This document shows positions 22,442 through 30,714 of a stretch of DNA of 64,000 nt, one piece after another. Below the pieces are notes generated by a model. That model was not told the origin of the DNA and searched no databases. It saw nothing but the letters and a program-made list of their open reading frames with translations. The stretch covers positions 39,496-103,495 of the forward strand of contig JAKOGP010000002.1 of NCBI GenBank assembly GCA_022239325.1. The letters run 5' to 3'. This stretch comes from Flavobacteriaceae bacterium LSUCC0859 (GTDB lineage: Bacteria > Bacteroidota > Bacteroidia > Flavobacteriales > Flavobacteriaceae). A program made the position numbers and the translations under genes. How positions within the stretch are numbered: the first letter of the stretch is position 1; each line of letters starts with the position of its first letter.

Positions 22442-24010
22442 TTAGTTTACGAGTTCAACAATTACAGGAGAAACCTTTTTAAGTTTATAGCTCTTGTTAT
22501 TGGTAATAAAGGCCTCTATATCAAATATCTGAACCAAATCTCCTCTTGAAGCCCTTTTCAAGGCAGATTTAGCACTATTATCTAACTTATTACCTTTCAC
22601 CACAACTGTTGGTTGTCCAGGAATTTTAAGTTTAAAGCCACTTACAGCAATATCCAAATCAAAGTCAAAGTCGTCCATCATAGCACCAACAGTAGAAATC
22701 TCTAAATTATTTCTTGGCATTTTAACAGTTCCAGATTCGCCTCGAATAGTCCCCTCTGGCTTTGGAATTTCTTTAATCCTAAAAGAAGTGGTGGTTTCTA
22801 TGTTTTTACCATCAGGTAGTTTACCCATAGCAGTAATTTTAACCTCTCTTCCAGACTGAGGCTTAAGAGTATATTTACTTCCACTAAGCTTTGTTAAACC
22901 GGGAGCAGAAGCCCTAACGTTGTTATCTGCAACGCCTGGAATTGAAATAGTCATTGGGTTGGACAAGCCTCTGTAAACTACATTCATTTTATCTGCAGAA
23001 ATTACAGCAGCGTTGGGCTTTGTAATAGTTGCAAAAGTAGACTGAACAGGCACTTTGGTTTCTTCGCCATCTTGAAGGAAAATTAACTCCCCCTTAATTT
23101 GGTGGTCACCAGGGCTACCTGCGTTTACAGTGAGTCTAACCCTACCGTCTTCAATCATATAATCTTCACCGTCTATTAGCTTTCTGCCGTCTAGAGTTAA
23201 ATTTACAGAATTAGGTCTTGTGCTAGCGTCTTTCCTTCCAAGTACAATACTACCTAAAAAAGCTTCTCCCTGATAAAATGCAGACTTTTCTTGCTCTAGA
23301 AGCGTGGTATAATTACTCATTGACACCTCAGAAGTTAACTGACCTTCTAACATACCCTTATAAACTTCTTGCTCTGTAATTTTTATGTCAGATTGTATTT
23401 GAGTTAGACTTGCCAAAGAACTTACTAATGGATAACCTTCATAGTGATAGTTTAACCATGGAATTGATTTTCCTTCCCTGTTTTTAACCTCACCGTTTTC
23501 ATCTCCTGTAGTAAATCTTCTATCTACTCCTTTTGATAAACCAACGAGGTTTGGGGGTATTGATCCTTTGACCGTTGATTTAAAATTATTGAGTTGAGAT
23601 AGAAATTCTTGACCCTCCTTGGAAATATTATCTCCATTGAAAAACAACTGATCTAAGAAATCAGTCTTATCCATAACAACATAGTCTGTTTTATCTTCCA
23701 GATTTGCAGTCATTCTAGTTTTTAAATCTTCAATGTAGTTATAATAACTGTCTGCAGCTTCTTTTATTGTTTTAGCTGAGCTAAACAGTGATCCAAATTT
23801 TTCTGGACTTTCAGATGCTTTAAGTTTTAAGCCTTCAAAATACTGGCTATTTACTAATATCATTTCTTTGTTGGTATACTCAAATTTTTCATTCATTATA
23901 CCAAAGGCGCCTAGAACCTCTTTACTCATGTTTAAGGCCAACATTGCTATGAAGACCAGATACATGAGATTAATCATTTTCTGACGTGGTGTTTCTTTTG
24001 ATCCTGCCAT
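22442..24010 (-). CDS. gldM: Gliding motility / type IX secretion protein GldM
   Basis: This 522-residue protein starts MAGSKETPRQKMINLMYLVFI; a single N-terminal transmembrane helix (about 12-32) is followed by a long periplasmic part of beta domains. The first residues after the helix, LNMSKEVLGAFGIMNEKFEYTN, are highly typical. With GldL it forms the proton-driven rotary motor that powers type IX secretion and gliding; its periplasmic arm contacts the GldKN ring. It lies between gldL (23 bp) and gldN (7 bp). Confidence 0.95.
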   Translation of the reverse strand: MAGSKETPRQKMINLMYLVFIAMLALNMSKEVLGAFGIMNEKFEYTNKEMILVNSQYFEGLKLKASESPEKFGSLFSSAKTIKEAADSYYNYIEDLKTRMTANLEDKTDYVVMDKTDFLDQLFFNGDNISKEGQEFLSQLNNFKSTVKGSIPPNLVGLSKGVDRRFTTGDENGEVKNREGKSIPWLNYHYEGYPLVSSLASLTQIQSDIKITEQEVYKGMLEGQLTSEVSMSNYTTLLEQEKSAFYQGEAFLGSIVLGRKDASTRPNSVNLTLDGRKLIDGEDYMIEDGRVRLTVNAGSPGDHQIKGELIFLQDGEETKVPVQSTFATITKPNAAVISADKMNVVYRGLSNPMTISIPGVADNNVRASAPGLTKLSGSKYTLKPQSGREVKITAMGKLPDGKNIETTTSFRIKEIPKPEGTIRGESGTVKMPRNNLEISTVGAMMDDFDFDLDIAVSGFKLKIPGQPTVVVKGNKLDNSAKSALKRASRGDLVQIFDIEAFITNNKSYKLKKVSPVIVELVN

Positions 24011-24033
24011 GAATTTAATATTTTAATTAGAAA

Positions 24034-24675
24034 TTACTTTCTGTTCATGGCCGTCAACATACCGTTGTATACCGCGTTTAGAGACTCTAAATTAGCCGTC
24101 ATAGCCTCCATTTGCGCTTTAAGTGCTGCTGCATTTTGAGCAATATTTTCTTGAACTGCTGCCTGAGCGCCAGCACTTTCTAGCTGACTTTTGTATAAGT
24201 TATTTAAGGCTTCCATTTGATTAGCTGCATTTGCTAATTGATCAGAATAAGATTGGGTAGAAGCTATAGCGTCTGTTGTAGGTGATAAATTTTTAGCAGC
24301 GCTTTCAAAATTCTTAATACTTGCTCCCAAGCTTTCCATAAGGGCTGCGTCTATCTTTGCTTCTTTAAGTAAGGCGTCTAATTTTTTAGACATTTGAGCG
24401 TCTGTGTCAGATCCTGCAATAGCTTTTGATCTAGGTTCCCCGCCTTTAAGTTCAGGATAGGCTTTAGACCAGTCTAAGTCCAACTCTACTGGCTCAAAAG
24501 CCGAGTAGGTAAATATTAGGGCTTCTGTAATAAGACCGGCCGCAAGTAAGGTACTTCCAGTAAAAATCCAGAATTCCCAGTGTAGAATTTTAAACAGCGC
24601 TCCTAAAATTACAACTGCACCTCCAAGTCCATAAACCATTCCTTGGATTTTTTTTTGCTTGAGTGATTGTCCCAT
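24034..24675 (-). CDS. gldL: Gliding motility / type IX secretion motor protein GldL
   Basis: This 213-residue protein has two transmembrane helices near the N-terminus (GMVYGLGGAVVILGALFKIL and FTGSTLLAAGLITEALIFTY) and an invariant-looking Lys and His in FKILHW, then Glu in the second helix (TEALIF). These belong to the proton path. A long cytoplasmic, Ala/Gln-rich coiled-coil tail follows. It forms a pentameric inner membrane core around the GldM helix dimer. It is between gldK and gldM. Confidence 0.95.
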   Translation of the reverse strand: MGQSLKQKKIQGMVYGLGGAVVILGALFKILHWEFWIFTGSTLLAAGLITEALIFTYSAFEPVELDLDWSKAYPELKGGEPRSKAIAGSDTDAQMSKKLDALLKEAKIDAALMESLGASIKNFESAAKNLSPTTDAIASTQSYSDQLANAANQMEALNNLYKSQLESAGAQAAVQENIAQNAAALKAQMEAMTANLESLNAVYNGMLTAMNRK

Positions 24676-24719
24676 TTTGCTATAAATTTAAGTTAGATTT
24701 GGTTATATTAATTTCCTTC

Positions 24720-26087
24720 TTATTTTCTTCTATCTTTTTGTCCAGACTCTCCTAAGAAGTCTTGAACGGTCCTAAAACCTATATAACTCCTTGCAGAGTC
24801 TTGATATTCATAATCTCTTGTACTAACCTGTAAAAAATAAGCTACGTCTTTCCAAGATCCTCCTCTAATTACTTTTTTTGGATTGGACATTACTCCAGCA
24901 GAAGGGTTCATGGTAGAGACGTAATCGTAAGAGCCTGGATCATAAGTGGAGACCGTCCACTCAGAAACATTACCAGCCATATTATACAAGTTATAGTCAT
25001 TAGGAGCATATGATTTAGCTTCTACGGTGTACAAGGCACTGTCTGCAGAATAGTCACCTCGCAGAGGCTTAAAATTTGCCATAAAACACCCATTATCACC
25101 TAACAAGTAAGGTCCTCCCCATGGGTAGGTTCCTCCCTCAATTCCTCCTCTTGCCGCATATTCCCATTCTGCCTCAGTTGGCAACCTAAAGGCACTTACA
25201 GGATGCTCTCCCCTTTCTCTTTGGTCGTCGTTTTTGAATTTGGTTCTCCAATTACAAAAAGCCAAAGCTTGTTTCCATGTAACACCAACTACAGGATAAT
25301 CAGAATATGCGTCATGCCAGAAATAATCATTATGCATGGGCTCATTGTAAGCGTAAGTAAAATCTTTAATCCATACTGTAGTATCTGGATATACTGGTAC
25401 TACTTCTTTTCTGATATACTCCTTTCTAGATTCTGCTCTATCCTTAACAGCGGCCTGAGTGTCTAACCAATTATAGCTGTATTTCAGTTCACTAGTCCTA
25501 ATAGATCTAATTCCGTTAGTACTCTCATTTTTGGGCAAATATAAATTATCCATGACCTCAGAGTAGTACTCATCTGGATACTCCGAGGTATCCCATATGA
25601 GTTCTTCCTCTTTGTTCAAACTAAAAGCAGCATATGGATTATCTTCATCTAATGGAGCATTATACATCATGTATTTTGCATAAGGACTCATGTCAGTAGT
25701 ATCCTGATCTTTGAAGGCATATAAGCCAATACCCCCGTCTTCAGGAGTTTTTCCCAACTCATCTGCTAAAACTGCTAATTTATAACGCGCAATAGAATCT
25801 CTCACCCAATTTACAAATTGTCGATACTCAGAATTTGTGATTTCTGTATTATCAATATAAAAAGATTTTACCGTAACTGTTTTGGTGGGAGCATTTTGAG
25901 TTTGTGCGAAGTCGTCAACAGATTTACCCATCACGAATGATCCGCTTTCAATAAGTTCCATGCCGTATGGCTTTTCTGAAAACCATTTCTGTCCGGAAAC
26001 CCCAATCAATTCTCCTTTCGTGTTGTTAGACTTACAACTGGCAAATAGCAAAACAAAAGTCAATAATACAATTAATAAGCGGTTCAT
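24720..26087 (-). CDS. gldK: Gliding motility lipoprotein GldK
   Basis: I choose the ATG at 26087 (MNRLLIVLLTFVLLFASCKS), a lipoprotein signal with lipobox Cys18; the longer frame from 26249 would run into the neighbouring gene and adds an unlikely extension. The mature protein is a formylglycine-generating-enzyme/sulfatase-modifying (FGE) fold. It has MELIESGSFVMGKS near the start, YPVVGVTWKQALAFCNWRT, RLPTEAEWEYAARGG, YNMAGNVSEWTVS and KKVIRGGSWKD, ending YIGFRTVQDF. GldK forms the outer-membrane-anchored periplasmic ring with GldN. It is the first gene of gldKLMN. Confidence 0.95.
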   Translation of the reverse strand: MNRLLIVLLTFVLLFASCKSNNTKGELIGVSGQKWFSEKPYGMELIESGSFVMGKSVDDFAQTQNAPTKTVTVKSFYIDNTEITNSEYRQFVNWVRDSIARYKLAVLADELGKTPEDGGIGLYAFKDQDTTDMSPYAKYMMYNAPLDEDNPYAAFSLNKEEELIWDTSEYPDEYYSEVMDNLYLPKNESTNGIRSIRTSELKYSYNWLDTQAAVKDRAESRKEYIRKEVVPVYPDTTVWIKDFTYAYNEPMHNDYFWHDAYSDYPVVGVTWKQALAFCNWRTKFKNDDQRERGEHPVSAFRLPTEAEWEYAARGGIEGGTYPWGGPYLLGDNGCFMANFKPLRGDYSADSALYTVEAKSYAPNDYNLYNMAGNVSEWTVSTYDPGSYDYVSTMNPSAGVMSNPKKVIRGGSWKDVAYFLQVSTRDYEYQDSARSYIGFRTVQDFLGESGQKDRRK

Positions 26088-26111
26088 TGTTGAGGCTAAA
26101 TTTATAATTTT

Positions 26112-26119
26112 CAAATATA
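26112..26119 (-). promoter_or_regulatory. Candidate -7 element upstream of gldK
   Basis: On the minus strand TATATTTG at 26119-26112 fits TAnnTTTG, 25 bp before the gldK start. A second fit (TATTTTTG) lies at 26157-26150. No clean -33 element at the usual spacing was found, so readthrough from topA may also contribute. Confidence 0.35.
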
Positions 26120-26169
26120 TAACTTTGTTTTTGAATGTAGTAAAAAGAGCAAAAATACAATAATCATTA

Positions 26170-27327
26170 TTAAATAAAACCTTTTTTTTGTGCTTTAAAC
26201 CAGCTTTCTGGGATTTTATCTGAACAAGCATCTTTATAGTCTTTTTCATTGCATGCTAATAACGCAGCCCGCACTTCTTTAGTATGTGGTTCATGATATA
26301 ATGGGACTTGAACCCACCATCTTTGAGATTTTAAGCTTTTAAAAAATACCAAATCTAGCTCTTCTTGAGTGACGGTAAATTTTAAAAAATCTTCTGACGC
26401 TTCTAGCGGATGCTCCTTCACCCTATAACTAAACCCCTCTATAAAGTACCATATGAGCTGGGCCATGAGTTGGTTAGAAGTGGGGTGGTTGCTCCCCTCA
26501 AAAAGACCAAAAATCATCACAGACTCACTCAGGCCAGCGTATCTAGCTAGGGTACAAATTTCTTTTCCATCAAAGCCGTTAGGAGAAAAATCTGGTCCAG
26601 AGCCCATGTCTGCAGCTCTAATGGATCTGGCGTCTATACTCACCAAATGAGCATTCCTTAGAACAGGTTCTGCTATAGAAATGTCTTGGGTAAGCACACC
26701 CAATCTATGCCCTTCAAAGAACAACTTTTCCATGAGGTCCATTTCTTCTTGCGCATTAAAGTAGGACTGATAACCAAGATTGGTGAAATTATGCAAAATG
26801 TTGGGCTTCTCTGTTATAATTCTACTCATATAAGAGTGAGAAGAAATAAGAGTCTCCTGAACCCCAAAGTCAAAACGACTGTCTATAGACACCATATTAA
26901 CCATTTTATGCAGCACCTCAAACGAGCGGTACATAGGATAGGTAATATCTTGGGTAGCCCCTATAACTATGGGAATAATATCCAGATTTAAAAGGGTAGC
27001 CATCACTTCTTTTACCACAAAGTATGTGTCAGAAACGGCAGCTCCCAGCGGCACATCTCCAAGGTCTGCAATAGTAGCTTTCCAATTCCCATACATGAGT
27101 TTATACAGCTGCTTTCTAATGGGGTCTGTATGTTGTGGATCTGATTTTTTTTCAAAAGCGTTTCTTGCTTCATTCACTCCAACAATAGCGATTTGAACCC
27201 CTTCTAAATCCGGTACACCCAATTTCTCAGAATGAATTGCCATGCAATTCCCCAAAGCCTGAGGAGGCAATAAGGTATTGTGAGCCAGGAGCTTTTCTGA
27301 AACAGGAAGGAGAAGGTCTAAGGCCAT
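26170..27327 (-). CDS. Ureohydrolase (arginase/formimidoylglutamase)-like protein with degenerate metal site
   Basis: This 385-residue protein has the fold pattern of arginase-family enzymes but lacks the usual manganese ligands. Where the family has GGDHS this has GATQD (IPIVIGATQDITYPMYRSF). Where DAHxD is usual it has DSRFD (VSIDSRFDFG), and SxDxD is SIDARSI. The two ligand histidines and one aspartate are therefore replaced. It lies 13 bp after topA and 82 bp before gldK in the same direction, an arrangement common in flavobacteria. It is probably a non-catalytic or altered-function member; the usual database name formimidoylglutamase should not be taken as activity. Confidence 0.75.
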   Translation of the reverse strand: MALDLLLPVSEKLLAHNTLLPPQALGNCMAIHSEKLGVPDLEGVQIAIVGVNEARNAFEKKSDPQHTDPIRKQLYKLMYGNWKATIADLGDVPLGAAVSDTYFVVKEVMATLLNLDIIPIVIGATQDITYPMYRSFEVLHKMVNMVSIDSRFDFGVQETLISSHSYMSRIITEKPNILHNFTNLGYQSYFNAQEEMDLMEKLFFEGHRLGVLTQDISIAEPVLRNAHLVSIDARSIRAADMGSGPDFSPNGFDGKEICTLARYAGLSESVMIFGLFEGSNHPTSNQLMAQLIWYFIEGFSYRVKEHPLEASEDFLKFTVTQEELDLVFFKSLKSQRWWVQVPLYHEPHTKEVRAALLACNEKDYKDACSDKIPESWFKAQKKGFI

Positions 27328-27339
27328 GGCGTAAAAAAA

Positions 27340-29886
27340 TTATTTTTTAGGAGTAGTCTTTTTTGAGGTGGTAGTGGTTTTTTTTGTTGGAGCCTTCTTC
27401 TTAGCAGCTGCTTTTTTCTTAGGTGCAGCTTTTTTCTTGGGAGCCTTTTTTTCTATAAGGTCTTGGGCCTCTTCCAAGGTCATGTTTATTACGTCTACCT
27501 CCTTGGCCAACTCAATTTTAATTTTACCCTTAATAATGTGGTGTCTGCCCCATCTGGCCTTTTCTATTCTCACACCAGCTTCCTCCCAATTGTGAATGAG
27601 TTTGTCTATCTCTTTTTGCTTTTTTAACTCAATAAGTTCTGTAATATCTTCTTTAGAAAGATGGTCAAAATCATATTTTTTGTTTACGTTAATAAACATG
27701 CCATTCCACTTAATAAAAGGTCCAAAACGTCCAGTCCCTTTAGTTACCTCGTGGCCTTCGTATTCTGCTATAGGTGCGTCTGCTTTTTGTTTTTCTACAA
27801 TAAGCTCTATAGCTCTATCCATAGTAACGTCTAAGGCACTTTCCCCTCTATCCATGGAAACAAAAGTGTCTCCAAATTTAATGTAAGGACCATATCTGCC
27901 CACACTAGCCAAAACTTCTTTTCCTTCGTATTCCCCCAAAGCTCTTGGAAGTTTAAATAAATCTAGAGCTTCTTCATAAGTGATGGTTCCAAGGGATTGT
28001 TCCGGCAATAAACTGGCAAAAATGGGTTTTTCCTCGTCGTCTGCATGACCAATTTGTGCCATAGCTCCAAAACGTCCCAATCTTACTATAAGGGGTCTCC
28101 CAGACTTTGGGTCTTTACCCAAAAGGCGTTCTCCAGAAGCCCGGTCTGCATGCTCCTCTACTTGGAGTACTCTGGGGTGAAAATCATTGTAAAAATCTTT
28201 CATGATTTTTTTCCAGTCTTCGGTCCCCTGTGCAATTTCGTCAAAATCCTCCTCTACCTTGGCGGTAAAGTTATAGTCTAAAATACTTGAAAAGTGATCT
28301 ACTAAGAAGTCGTTTACAATCATTCCTATATCTGTAGGAACCATCTTTCCCTTGTCAGAACCTACATTCTCAGAAAGGGTTTTCACATCTATACTATCCT
28401 TGGTCAGTATCAACTGCTGGTATGCTCTGGCCACTCCTTCAATACTTCCTTTTTCTACATAACCCCTGTTTTGGATAGTAGAAATTGTAGGAGCATAAGT
28501 AGAGGGACGTCCAATACCAAGCTCTTCCAGCTTTTTAACCAAAGAAGCTTCTGAATATCTGTATGGAGGCCTAGAGAAACGCTCCGTTGCGGTAATGTTC
28601 CTGTAGGTTAAAGATTCCTTCACTTTCATGGCAGGGAGCATGCCTTCTTGTTCTTCAAGCTCTTCGTCGTCTACCCCTTCTAGGTATACTTTTAAAAATC
28701 CCTCAAATGTAATGACCTCTCCACTGACAGTAAACAATTCCTGATGGGTGTTGGCAGCAATCTTTACATTGGTTCTTTCTAATTTGGCGTCTGACATCTG
28801 AGACGCCAAAGTACGTTTCCAAATGAGGTCGTATAATTTGGCTTGATCTCTGTCAGATACCGGGTTTTGAACCATCATATTGGTAGGTCTAATGGCTTCG
28901 TGAGCCTCCTGCGCCCCTTTTGTTTTTCCTGTAAAGTCTCTTGGGTGGCTAAACGCTGCCCCATAGTGTTCTACAATGGCTTTTTCTGCAGCTTCTTTAG
29001 CCTCTTTGGACAGGTTTACACTGTCTGTTCTCATATAAGTAATATGACCCGCCTCGTATAGTCTCTGAGCCACCTGCATGGTTTTGGATACAGAAAAATA
29101 GATTTTTCTAGAAGCTTCTTGCTGCAGCGTAGAGGTGGTAAATGGAGCCGCTGGAGATTTTTTAGCAGGTTTAGTGTCTAGTTGAGATATGTGAAATTGG
29201 GCCCCCATATTGAGCTCTAAGAATTCATAGGCGGCTCCCTCATTTTTAAAAGTCTTGTAGATCTTAGCAGAAAAAACACCTCCAGATTCAGTGGTAAACT
29301 GAGCTGTGATCTTAAAACTAGCCTCGGGAGTAAAGGCGTCAATCTCTCTTTCACGCTCTACAATAAGTCTTACTGCCACAGACTGAACCCTTCCTGCAGA
29401 TAATCCAGGTTTAATTTTTTTCCAGAGTACCGGCGACAATTCATAACCAACCAATCTATCCAAAACCCTTCTTGCTTGCTGGGCGTTTACCAAATTGTAA
29501 TCGATATCTCTTGGGTTCTGGATGGCGTGTTGCACAGCAGATTTTGTAATCGCATTAAATACAATTCGCTTAGTTTTAGAAGCATCTAATTTTAGAGTCT
29601 CAGACAAATGCCATGAAATAGCCTCTCCCTCACGGTCCTCATCACTAGCCAACCAAATAATTTCTGCCTTGTTAGCTAAAGTCTGCAACTGTTTTACCAA
29701 GGCTTTCTTGTCTGAAGACACCATATATTTAGCAGAGAAATCATCTTCAACTGCAACTCCTAACTCCTTGGAGGGTAGGTCTGCAATGTGCCCATAACTT
29801 GAAGCTACTTTAAAATCGGGACCTAAAAATTTCTCTATGGTTTTGGCTTTTGCCGGTGACTCTACAATTACTAAATTCTTTGCCAT
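27340..29886 (-). CDS. topA: DNA topoisomerase I
   Basis: This 848-residue protein has an N-terminal TOPRIM domain (NLVIVESPAKAKTIEKFLG; DEDREGEAISWHL with the acidic DxD triplet). The cleavage domain has the active-site region ITYMRTDSVNLS (Tyr nucleophile), then GIGRPSTYAPTISTI. The C-terminus has repeated topoisomerase C-terminal modules (for example GRFGPFIKWNGMFI) rather than the cysteine zinc ribbons of the E. coli protein. It ends in a Lys/Ala/Thr-rich tail resembling histone-like tails, common in Bacteroidota. It relaxes negative supercoils. It is the first gene of the run leading to gldKLMN. Confidence 0.95.
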   Translation of the reverse strand: MAKNLVIVESPAKAKTIEKFLGPDFKVASSYGHIADLPSKELGVAVEDDFSAKYMVSSDKKALVKQLQTLANKAEIIWLASDEDREGEAISWHLSETLKLDASKTKRIVFNAITKSAVQHAIQNPRDIDYNLVNAQQARRVLDRLVGYELSPVLWKKIKPGLSAGRVQSVAVRLIVEREREIDAFTPEASFKITAQFTTESGGVFSAKIYKTFKNEGAAYEFLELNMGAQFHISQLDTKPAKKSPAAPFTTSTLQQEASRKIYFSVSKTMQVAQRLYEAGHITYMRTDSVNLSKEAKEAAEKAIVEHYGAAFSHPRDFTGKTKGAQEAHEAIRPTNMMVQNPVSDRDQAKLYDLIWKRTLASQMSDAKLERTNVKIAANTHQELFTVSGEVITFEGFLKVYLEGVDDEELEEQEGMLPAMKVKESLTYRNITATERFSRPPYRYSEASLVKKLEELGIGRPSTYAPTISTIQNRGYVEKGSIEGVARAYQQLILTKDSIDVKTLSENVGSDKGKMVPTDIGMIVNDFLVDHFSSILDYNFTAKVEEDFDEIAQGTEDWKKIMKDFYNDFHPRVLQVEEHADRASGERLLGKDPKSGRPLIVRLGRFGAMAQIGHADDEEKPIFASLLPEQSLGTITYEEALDLFKLPRALGEYEGKEVLASVGRYGPYIKFGDTFVSMDRGESALDVTMDRAIELIVEKQKADAPIAEYEGHEVTKGTGRFGPFIKWNGMFINVNKKYDFDHLSKEDITELIELKKQKEIDKLIHNWEEAGVRIEKARWGRHHIIKGKIKIELAKEVDVINMTLEEAQDLIEKKAPKKKAAPKKKAAAKKKAPTKKTTTTSKKTTPKK

Positions 29887-30206
29887 TCGATGTATTTATG
29901 CAGACAAAAGTAGGTCAATTTTTTTATTTTAAACCGCCTAAAGCCATACAGTTCCTAAAACAACTCCCCAAAACCCTCCGCAAATCCAACAAATTAGTAC
30001 TTGCAAAATGTCGCAAATCTGAGATGCAACCTCCTTTTCTTAGAAGTAATCAATAAATGAAAATCTGGAAGTTTATAAAGAAAACGTAATTCATTTTTTG
30101 GAATGAAACAATGACCAATGGACTGCAATAGAAGCAATTTTTTGTAATTTCAAAGACAGTTAAAGATAATTACTCAGAGGAGGATGCTGCTAGATTTAAT
30201 CAAACT
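29887..30206. other. Intergenic region between topA and the small-peptide genes
   Basis: It holds the topA promoter at the left end. The right part must drive the two small plus-strand genes. The frame of the first small gene is open without a stop back to 30132, but no in-frame ATG occurs there. No RNA gene, repeat or terminator was recognised. Confidence 0.5.
29905..29933 (-). promoter_or_regulatory. topA: Candidate Bacteroidota-type promoter of topA
   Basis: On the minus strand TACTTTTG (29912-29905) fits the -7 consensus TAnnTTTG. TTTA at 29933-29930 sits 17 bp upstream as a -33 element. The -7 element is 19 bp from the topA start codon. Confidence 0.5.
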
Positions 30207-30371
30207 ATGTCTAAAAAATCTTGCAGTGGAAAAGGAGCTTGGTTGGCACCGCTAGCATTTTTGGGTGTTTGCACATGGCTTGGTGTTTTAACTGTTGGAA
30301 TTGCTGGAATTGCCTGTGCAGGCTTAATAGCAGCAATAGTTTCATATAGTAACTACCAAAATCAATATTAA
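30207..30371 (+). CDS. Small hydrophobic Gly/Ala/Cys-rich peptide (bacteriocin-like)
   Basis: This is a 54-residue open frame. A short basic, polar N-terminus (MSKKSCSGKGAW) is followed by a continuous hydrophobic stretch rich in Gly, Ala, Val and Cys (LAPLAFLGVCTWLG then VLTVGIAGIACAGLIAAIV) and a polar tail ending YSNYQNQY. Its stop codon overlaps the ATG of the next small gene (TAATG), strong evidence that both are translated. No in-frame ATG lies upstream, but the frame is open to 30132 with SEEDAARFNQT just before the ATG; a non-ATG start giving a leader peptide is possible. I do not recognise a family. A class II-type bacteriocin or small membrane toxin are reasonable guesses. Confidence 0.55.
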   Translation: MSKKSCSGKGAWLAPLAFLGVCTWLGVLTVGIAGIACAGLIAAIVSYSNYQNQY

Positions 30372-30505
30372 TGTTAAAAAAATACTTTAAAAATGTTTGG
30401 GTGTTAGAATGGAGAGATGACATATCCATATCTAAAAGAATATTAATAATGTCCATTTTATTAATTCCATTTTTATTATTCTTTTTTTACTTCATATCTA
30501 CATAA
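30371..30505 (+). CDS. Small membrane protein coupled to the upstream peptide
   Basis: This is a 44-residue open frame. A basic amphipathic N-terminal half (MLKKYFKNVWVLEWRDD) is followed by one strong transmembrane helix (ILIMSILLIPFLLFFFYF). The ATG overlaps the stop of the preceding 54-residue gene as TAATG, so it is translationally coupled. If the upstream peptide is a bacteriocin or toxin, this would be in the place of an immunity protein or antitoxin; nothing else supports that. No family was recognised. Confidence 0.5.
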   Translation: MLKKYFKNVWVLEWRDDISISKRILIMSILLIPFLLFFFYFIST

Positions 30506-30714
30506 AATAACATAGCATAACTTAGAATGGATAATAGTAGAAATGTTATTTCCCATTTATTTAATAAACTGACAAAATGTCCGTTTATCATTACTTTTTC
30601 CTAATTTTGTACCCTATTTGATACAGGTTATATGTATTAGGTGCTATCACTTGAAAAATGAAAATTGATTGAAAAAAATTATACTCATCCATTTTGAGTT
30701 AAAAACATAAAACA
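30506..30714. other. Intergenic region upstream of miaB
   Basis: This 209-bp AT-rich region follows the two small peptide genes. It contains the candidate -7 element at 30602-30609 and the short palindrome at 30571-30581. No terminator hairpin for the small genes was recognised, so they could be read through into miaB. Confidence 0.45.
30602..30609 (+). promoter_or_regulatory. Candidate -7 element upstream of miaB
   Basis: TAATTTTG fits TAnnTTTG and lies about 105 bp before the miaB TTG start. A short palindrome GACAAAATGTC at 30571-30581 lies just upstream and could be an operator. The -33 element is weak. Confidence 0.35.

Noticed and set aside
26170..27327. Functional formimidoylglutamase or arginase
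   Set aside because: The histidine metal ligands of both signature motifs are replaced, so catalytic activity of the classical kind is not supported.
30211..30456. 81-residue minus-strand frame opposite the small peptide genes
   Set aside because: It is the complement of the coupled pair, which has the better evidence (TAATG overlap, clear hydrophobic pattern).
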